A stretch of 11,062 bases of DNA from Nitrosopumilaceae archaeon (GTDB lineage Archaea; Thermoproteota; Nitrososphaeria; Nitrososphaerales; Nitrosopumilaceae), in NCBI GenBank assembly GCA_030697975.1, contig JAUYOQ010000020.1, forward strand, positions 1 to 11,062. Reading direction: 5' to 3'. A program made the position numbers and the translations under genes. The stretch's first letter is position 1. Each line of letters begins with the position of its first letter. Of the stretch, positions 6,375-11,062 are shown in pieces. The notes below the pieces were generated by a model. That model worked only from the letters and a program-made list of their open reading frames with translations. It was not told the DNA's origin and ran no database searches.

Positions 6375-7108
6375 GAAAATTTCTGAGCATCCAAATATCT
6401 GATATTTCGGCTTTTTTTGTATTTTGCAAGATTGAAATTACATATGGCAAAGCATTGGCCTTTTGGCGCTGACTCTATTTTTGGAATCATCACGTCATCT
6501 CTTTCATAAAGATCAACAACAACGCTTTTTCCTCCAAATCTTCTATTTTCAACATTTGCAGCAAGTATAGGCACGCGGTTTTCAAGTGCGCGTACCTGCA
6601 CATAAAGATGCCAGGGCTTCAAGCCGCGCCTGACAATCCTGCTTGGTGAAAATAATACCTCTGCACCTTTTTTTACAAGCGATTTTGCAACATCGGCAAA
6701 AACCATGTCATAGCAAATGATCAAGCCAAACCTGCACTTTGTTTTAAAAACTATAGTCTTTGTTCCATGCTTTACATTTTTCTTCTCATAGCCAAAAGGA
6801 TGGATTTTTTCTTGCTTGCCTATTATCTCGCCTGTAGGTCCAATAACAGGAGCAGAAATTACATAGCCGTTTGATTTTTTTTCATAAAATGCTCCAGGAA
6901 TTACAGTCAGCGAATAATTTTTTGCTATGGACTTGAATCTGGCAAACTCTGAATCAAAATCTGATATGACATTTTGCTTTAGCCATTGCTCAGGAAGACA
7001 TACTACATCTGCCTCTTTTTTTCCAAGCAACTCAAGCAAACGAGAGACTGTATTTTTTGCATGCTCATCAGTAGGATATGATGTTGTTTGAATTATTCCT
7101 AACCTCAT
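6371..7108 (-). CDS. Carbon-nitrogen hydrolase (nitrilase superfamily, omega-amidase-like)
   Basis: Nitrilase-superfamily enzymes hydrolyse carbon-nitrogen bonds of small amides or nitriles with a Glu-Lys-Cys triad. From the ATG at 7108 the product has 245 residues, a standard size for a single-domain cytosolic member. The triad is complete: Glu40 in VVCLPEQWL, Lys101 in GKQEKIHPFG, and Cys132 in GLIICYDMVF. The N-terminus MRLGIIQTT and the late signature QVRALENRVPILAANVENRRFGG (171-193) are also typical. The exact substrate cannot be assigned: the superfamily includes omega-amidases, deaminated-glutathione amidases, carbamoylputrescine amidases and others. An in-frame TTG at 7111 would add one residue, but ATG 7108 is preferred. 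It is divergent from smc, with a spacer of about 100 bp, and overlaps the synthase gene at its stop. Confidence 0.9.
   Translation of the reverse strand: MRLGIIQTTSYPTDEHAKNTVSRLLELLGKKEADVVCLPEQWLKQNVISDFDSEFARFKSIAKNYSLTVIPGAFYEKKSNGYVISAPVIGPTGEIIGKQEKIHPFGYEKKNVKHGTKTIVFKTKCRFGLIICYDMVFADVAKSLVKKGAEVLFSPSRIVRRGLKPWHLYVQVRALENRVPILAANVENRRFGGKSVVVDLYERDDVMIPKIESAPKGQCFAICNFNLAKYKKSRNIRYLDAQKFS
6412..6418 (+). terminator. Possible U-tract terminator for inositol-3-phosphate synthase
   Basis: Seven consecutive T on the plus strand lie about 38 nt past the synthase stop, preceded by CGGC and followed by another T-rich stretch. It is the best terminator candidate in the window for archaeal U-tract-dependent termination. 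It lies inside the convergent amidohydrolase gene. Confidence 0.35.
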
Positions 7109-7190
7109 CAACTTGTAGGTTCAAAAATCGTGATCTATTATGTTTGTTAGCATAGTCAACTAAACTTGTTAGTATCCGATTATTCTTGCA

Positions 7191-7200
7191 TTTTAAAAAA
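7191..7200 (+). promoter_or_regulatory. TATA-like stretch upstream of smc
   Basis: TTTTAAAAAA lies in the 100-bp spacer between the divergent amidohydrolase and smc genes. It ends only 9 nt before the TTG at 7209, closer than a TATA box usually lies to a transcript start. Either the real box is the weaker AT-rich sequence around 7178-7186, or this stretch is incidental. Nothing else is visible in 7109-7208 apart from a minus-strand AT-rich patch near 7135-7142 that could serve the amidohydrolase gene. Confidence 0.2.
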
Positions 7201-7208
7201 AGTCAATA

Positions 7209-10200
7209 TTGGTTCACATCCGTAAAGTAGAGATATTTGGCTTCAAATCATTTGGCTTTAAGAATACAACAGTGGATTTTGAACCTGGCCTTGTCTCAAT
7301 ATCTGGCCCAAACGGCTCAGGCAAAAGCAACATACTTGATGCAGTCATTTTTGCCTTGGGCGAGAACAGGCCCAAAGTCATGCGTGCAGACAAGCTAAGG
7401 TCATTAATTCATGATATCGAAGGCGCAGGAAGGCATGGGCCTAAGATGACAAGAGTTAGCGTTCACTTGGACAATTCTGATAGAAAAATCCCTGTTGACT
7501 CTAATACGGTTACAATTACGCGTGAAATGGACGATAAGGGGGAAAATATCTACTATCTTAACCAAAAAAAGGACAAGCGTGAACATGTCTTGGACCTCCT
7601 TGAGGTAGCAAACGCAGGACTAAACCAGCTAAACGCAGTTCAGCAGGGAACCGTAACACGAATATCAGAATTTTCACCTGAAGAAAAAAGACAGGCAATC
7701 GAGGACTTGATAGGACTATCGTTTTTTGATGAAAAAAAGCTAGAGTCAGAAAATCAGCTTGTAGAGTCAGACAGAAAACTTGAAATCGCACTTGCAAAAA
7801 TGGATGAGATAAAAAAACGAATAGACGAGCTAGAAGTTGAAAGAAACCGAAAACTACGACATGATGCACTTGACAGAGAGATAAGCAGGCTCCGCGCAAT
7901 CTCTGCTGCTAAAGATCTAAAAACTATACGAACATCAAAGCTATCACAAGAACGCAACCTACATGCGATATCATCTGAGATAAAAAAATTCGAAGAAGAA
8001 CGAAGCTCCATTAGAAAAGAAATTCATGAGCTAAACTCTCAAAAATCAAAATTCATGGAAGAGGTAAATGCATACAACCAAGCAAAATCATCAATTGATT
8101 CGCAAATATCAGAGGCACTACAAAAGTCAGAAGGCGCAAACAGCAAAATAATAACATCAAAAAGGAGACTAGAACAAATCGATACAAGGCTTCCTCAAAT
8201 CAAGACAGATCTTGAACAACTCGGACAAGAACGAAGCGAGCTTGAGCCAAAAATCGAGCAGCTAAGGCAGGCAATTCATACAGCAAAAGAGTCACAAAGA
8301 TCAATTTCTGAGCAAGTCAGGATAGTGGACTCTGAGCTATCAGGAGTCTTAAAAGAGCAATCAAAAATCTCTACAAGAAAAATCGAGGCAGATATCAAGG
8401 TAAGAAGCCTTGTTGAGCGGCTCAACTCTGCAAAACTAGCGCTATTCAGACTCGAATCAGAGCATAAAGACATTCAAGGAAAATTTGACAAAAACACGAT
8501 TAACATTCAAAATTTCAAATCCGAGCAATCAAAAATGTCAGGTCTTGCAGAAAGACTAGATGTTGTTATTTCAAATCACAAGGCAACAATTACTGAGATA
8601 AAATCAAGAATTTCACAGCTTGGCACAAAACGAGTCAGGGGAGAACAAGACGTAGATGACCTTGCACTAATTCTAGAAAAGGCATCAAAGGCAGCAGCCC
8701 AGTACGAAACACAAATCAGAACAATCAAGGGAATAATGCATGAAGACTATTCGATTGCACAGCTAAAAGAAGATGCAAACAAGCTTGGAATCGAGGGCCT
8801 AGTCTATGAAATGTTTTCATGGGATGAGAACCACGAACGCGCAATACTGGCTGTCGGCTCTGACTGGCTCAAGGCAGTTATTGTAAAGGACTTTGCAACT
8901 TTAATCAGTCTTGCAGAAGTTATCCGTACACGAAGGCTGCCCCGTCTAAAAATACTCCCAATTGACGCAATTCCTCCACTAAGACCATCAGTACCTGATG
9001 ATCATGAAGTCATTGGCATACTATCAGATTACATAAGATGTGACGATAAATTTTCAGCAATACGTACATTTCTTTTTGGAAACGTACTGCTAGTACAATC
9101 ACGCGAAGCTGCACACAGGCTATCAGAGCAAGGATACAAGACAGTTACAATTCATGGTGAATACTTTGAGGCAAAGGCAAACGCAGTAGTACTAGATATC
9201 AACTCAAAGATTTCCAAGATTACAAAAATTATTTCATTGAGCTCGTCAATTGAAGGGCTAAGCCAGTCAATCCACCTTCTTAAAAAATACCTGCAAAAAA
9301 GAAAAGGCTCGCTAAAAAATATTGAAGACAGGCTACAAGACTACAAAAACCGATTTGCGATATCTGATACTGGACTTACAAACGCAACCACGCAGTATTC
9401 AGATCTAAAGGCACGAATTTCCCAGATAGTCGAGTTCCAAAACAACTGCATAAGACGAAATTCGCAGCTAGAAAGAAGAAAAGAACATCTTCTTGCCGAA
9501 TCAGCAAAGCAAAAGTCGTACATTGGCTCACTTGAAGAGCGAATTTCGATCGTACAAGACAATTATGCAGATACTGGACAGAGCAGGGTTGCAAGCGACA
9601 TTGAGCGACTAAATGAAAGAAAACTCACTCTCATGCCACAGCAAACAGAGCTTGTCAACATGCTGCGAGAAAAGGAATCAAATCTTGCATCATTGAGTGC
9701 AGCTGAAGAGGCGGCAAAGTCAAAGACAAAGACACTACATGAAGACAATTCTATTCTTACAAAGGAAAAACACGAGCATGAAGTTAGACTGAGAACACTT
9801 GAAAAAGAAAAAGAATCAAGTGATGCCCAGCTAGTCTCACTACTCGAAAAAGAGCAGGTTCTTATCTCGACATCTGGGACTTCGGTATCTCAACTAAAAA
9901 ACTTTGATGACAAGCTAGACGACCTTAATGAAAAAGAGCGAACAGTAAGCAAAGAAATCAACACACGCGAAAGACAATCAGATTCTATAAACCGTGATCT
10001 AAAGGATCTTGTTGAAAGTGAGACAAAGCTGCAAAAGATTTTGAACATGTACGGATTTGACGAATCCCTTGAAATATTTGAAGTTGAGTCCATTCTGCCA
10101 TACATTGAAAAGGAAAAAAACTCACTTACATCAACGCTTAATGCAATTGCCCCCGTAAAATACATCGAAGTATCAGAAGGATATCGTTCCATGTCAACAA

Positions 10201-10736
10201 GAAAGAACGAGCTACAAGAAGAGCGAAACTCTATTGTTAGATTTATTGAAGAAATTGAAAAAGACAAGCGCCAGACATTTCTTAATGCATTTGATACAGT
10301 AGACAAGGAAATCAGACACGCATTTTCTAAAATGACGGGAGGAAATGCATGGCTTGAGATACAAAACGAAGACGATGTGTTTTCATCTGGCCTGTCATAT
10401 CTGATACAATTTCCAAACAAGCCAAAAAGAGAGTCAACATCAATTAGCGGTGGAGAAAAAACACTTGCAGCAGTAGTGTTTGTATTGGCACTTCAAAAGC
10501 TAAAGCCATCGCCGTTCTATCTTTTTGATGAGATTGATGCACACCTTGATGCGCCAAACGCAGAAAAATTATCAAGAATAATAGAGGAGCGCTCAAAGGG
10601 AAGCCAGTTCATAATGGTCTCGCTAAAAGATTCTGTTGTAGAAAAAGCCAGACTAATCTACGGTGTTTATCCAAAAAATGGCGTTTCACACGTTGTTACA
10701 TACAAGGACAAGCGATTGCCTTCAATGGCAAGCTAG
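7209..10736 (+). CDS. smc: Chromosome segregation/condensation protein SMC
   Basis: SMC ATPases form long coiled-coil dimers that organise and segregate chromosomes. The 1175-residue length is full size. The N-terminal head has IRKVEIFGFKSF (4-15), Walker A GPNGSGKS (33-40, Lys39) and a Q-loop region at NAVQQGTVTRISEFSPEEKRQ (142-162; Gln145/146). Long heptad-rich coiled coils span about 165-505 and 690-1010, separated by a hinge at about 508-668. The C-terminal head carries the ABC signature ISGGEK (1079-1084), Walker B FYLFDEID (1103-1110, with catalytic Glu1108) and the D-loop AHLDAPN. The start is TTG at 7209: the frame has a stop at 7194, there is no in-frame ATG before the Walker A motif (the first internal Met is residue 58), and beginning here gives the normal SMC N-terminus. 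The C-terminal end of the hinge lacks the usual paired glycines. ScpA and ScpB genes are not adjacent within the window. Confidence 0.95.
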   Translation: MVHIRKVEIFGFKSFGFKNTTVDFEPGLVSISGPNGSGKSNILDAVIFALGENRPKVMRADKLRSLIHDIEGAGRHGPKMTRVSVHLDNSDRKIPVDSNTVTITREMDDKGENIYYLNQKKDKREHVLDLLEVANAGLNQLNAVQQGTVTRISEFSPEEKRQAIEDLIGLSFFDEKKLESENQLVESDRKLEIALAKMDEIKKRIDELEVERNRKLRHDALDREISRLRAISAAKDLKTIRTSKLSQERNLHAISSEIKKFEEERSSIRKEIHELNSQKSKFMEEVNAYNQAKSSIDSQISEALQKSEGANSKIITSKRRLEQIDTRLPQIKTDLEQLGQERSELEPKIEQLRQAIHTAKESQRSISEQVRIVDSELSGVLKEQSKISTRKIEADIKVRSLVERLNSAKLALFRLESEHKDIQGKFDKNTINIQNFKSEQSKMSGLAERLDVVISNHKATITEIKSRISQLGTKRVRGEQDVDDLALILEKASKAAAQYETQIRTIKGIMHEDYSIAQLKEDANKLGIEGLVYEMFSWDENHERAILAVGSDWLKAVIVKDFATLISLAEVIRTRRLPRLKILPIDAIPPLRPSVPDDHEVIGILSDYIRCDDKFSAIRTFLFGNVLLVQSREAAHRLSEQGYKTVTIHGEYFEAKANAVVLDINSKISKITKIISLSSSIEGLSQSIHLLKKYLQKRKGSLKNIEDRLQDYKNRFAISDTGLTNATTQYSDLKARISQIVEFQNNCIRRNSQLERRKEHLLAESAKQKSYIGSLEERISIVQDNYADTGQSRVASDIERLNERKLTLMPQQTELVNMLREKESNLASLSAAEEAAKSKTKTLHEDNSILTKEKHEHEVRLRTLEKEKESSDAQLVSLLEKEQVLISTSGTSVSQLKNFDDKLDDLNEKERTVSKEINTRERQSDSINRDLKDLVESETKLQKILNMYGFDESLEIFEVESILPYIEKEKNSLTSTLNAIAPVKYIEVSEGYRSMSTRKNELQEERNSIVRFIEEIEKDKRQTFLNAFDTVDKEIRHAFSKMTGGNAWLEIQNEDDVFSSGLSYLIQFPNKPKRESTSISGGEKTLAAVVFVLALQKLKPSPFYLFDEIDAHLDAPNAEKLSRIIEERSKGSQFIMVSLKDSVVEKARLIYGVYPKNGVSHVVTYKDKRLPSMAS

Positions 10737-10793
10737 CAAAAAATCGTGGCAAGTATAAAACAAATGTGTACAGTGGGATTGGCAGAATATGAA

Positions 10794-10801
10794 TTTTTAT
10801 A
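10794..10801 (+). promoter_or_regulatory. TATA-like box for the gene at the right edge
   Basis: TTTTTATA has its centre about 25 nt before the ATG at 10823, the spacing expected for a leaderless archaeal mRNA. A second match, TATAAAA at 10754-10760, lies further upstream in the same 86-bp gap and would give a leader of about 40 nt. The T-run could also help end the smc transcript. Confidence 0.45.
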
Positions 10802-10822
10802 GAAATTTTGTAATAAGAAATA

Positions 10823-11062
10823 ATGAATACAGCATGGAATCTTAGAAAAGAAAGAACTCACATAAAAAGAGAATTAAACAAAGTTCTTAGCTTAGAGGGT
10901 TCGGATTGGAGAGCAGTTAAGGCAAAAGAGAAGATAATGAAACAAAAATTTTTACAAGTTTGGATAAAATATGTTAAGAATAATAAAAACAAGAATGATT
11001 TTTTGAAGATGGCAAAAGAATTTGGATATCTACTGCAAGAAGAACGCCACACTCATGCACAA
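10823..11062 (+). CDS. Unrecognised basic protein, 3' end beyond the window
   Basis: An ATG at 10823 opens 80 codons that run off the right edge without a stop. I do not recognise the family. The visible part is hydrophilic and strongly basic (Lys/Arg-rich), almost certainly helical, with aromatic anchors Trp5, Trp29 and Trp47 and no signal peptide or membrane segment. It starts MNTAWNLRKERTHIKREL and continues through a segment rich in Lys and Asn at about 48-56. The well-spaced TATA-like box and the absence of stops support a real gene. Its same-strand position after smc (86-bp gap) does not by itself indicate a functional link, since it seems to have its own promoter. A nucleic-acid-binding role would suit the charge but is a guess. 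Confidence 0.55.
   Translation, partial: MNTAWNLRKERTHIKRELNKVLSLEGSDWRAVKAKEKIMKQKFLQVWIKYVKNNKNKNDFLKMAKEFGYLLQEERHTHAQ

Noticed and set aside
9890..10420. 176-codon open frame on the minus strand opposite smc
   Set aside because: It lies wholly within the SMC coiled coil and C-terminal head region, is Ser/Phe-rich as expected for the antisense of Glu/Lys-rich coding DNA, and shows no family features.
10716..10731. Short inverted repeat TTGCC-6 nt-GGCAA at the end of smc, a possible terminator hairpin
   Set aside because: The stem is only five base pairs, lies inside the coding sequence and is followed by A rather than T, so it does not look like a terminator.
10764..10802. 12-codon mini-ORF after smc, 10 nt downstream of a TATAAAA match
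   Set aside because: Too short to support, and the TATA match is too close to its ATG; the downstream ORF with an ideally spaced box explains the region better.
1..11062. Mobile element, CRISPR array, tRNA/rRNA or defence system
   Set aside because: No transposase, integrase, terminal inverted repeats, spaced direct repeats, tRNA-like cloverleaf or restriction/toxin gene is visible; gene packing is tight and ordinary. The SMC and the nitrilase-like enzyme have normal housekeeping architecture.

Overview
The window looks like chromosomal DNA of an ammonia-oxidising-type thaumarchaeon (Nitrososphaerota, most like the AT-rich marine/soil group I.1a). The gene set is archaeal: an Nre-type PCNA-binding repair protein, a Dpo4-like Y-family polymerase ending in a PIP box, an Alba protein, a PAC2-family protein, an archaeosortase-like membrane protein, a Mycobacterium-type inositol-phosphate synthase and an SMC protein. 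A+T-rich TATA-like boxes lie about 20-30 nt upstream of several start codons, as expected for archaeal leaderless or near-leaderless transcripts. No bacterial Shine-Dalgarno pattern stands out. The genus call is an inference from gene content and composition only.

Layout. (1) 1-1858, plus strand: the 3' part of nreA, then an exosortase/archaeosortase-family protein whose expected catalytic Cys position holds Ser. (2) 1855-2946, minus: a Y-family polymerase convergent with the archaeosortase. (3) 3010-3794, plus: a small unknown protein, then an Alba-family protein with a long acidic, Pro-rich N-terminal tail. (4) 3791-5152, minus: a PAC2-family protein followed by a LysE-type exporter, probably one operon. 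(5) 5268-6374, plus: inositol-3-phosphate synthase with a good TATA box. (6) 6371-7108, minus: a nitrilase-superfamily amidohydrolase. (7) 7209-10736, plus: SMC. (8) 10823-end, plus: the start of an unrecognised basic protein cut by the window edge.

The window is compact housekeeping DNA. I see no mobile element, CRISPR array, tRNA or rRNA. The recurring theme is genome maintenance: Nre and the polymerase both end in PCNA-binding motifs, and Alba and SMC are chromosome-architecture proteins. All three convergent gene pairs overlap by exactly 4 bp through their stop codons, so each transcript must end inside the opposing gene.

No clearly new multi-gene system is evident. The points most worth a second look are the Ser-for-Cys archaeosortase, the tailed Alba lacking the first lysine of the Sso10b KK pair, the Met-Tyr-Gly (HbYX-like) C-terminus of the PAC2 protein, the divergent SMC hinge, and the repeated 4-bp stop overlaps.
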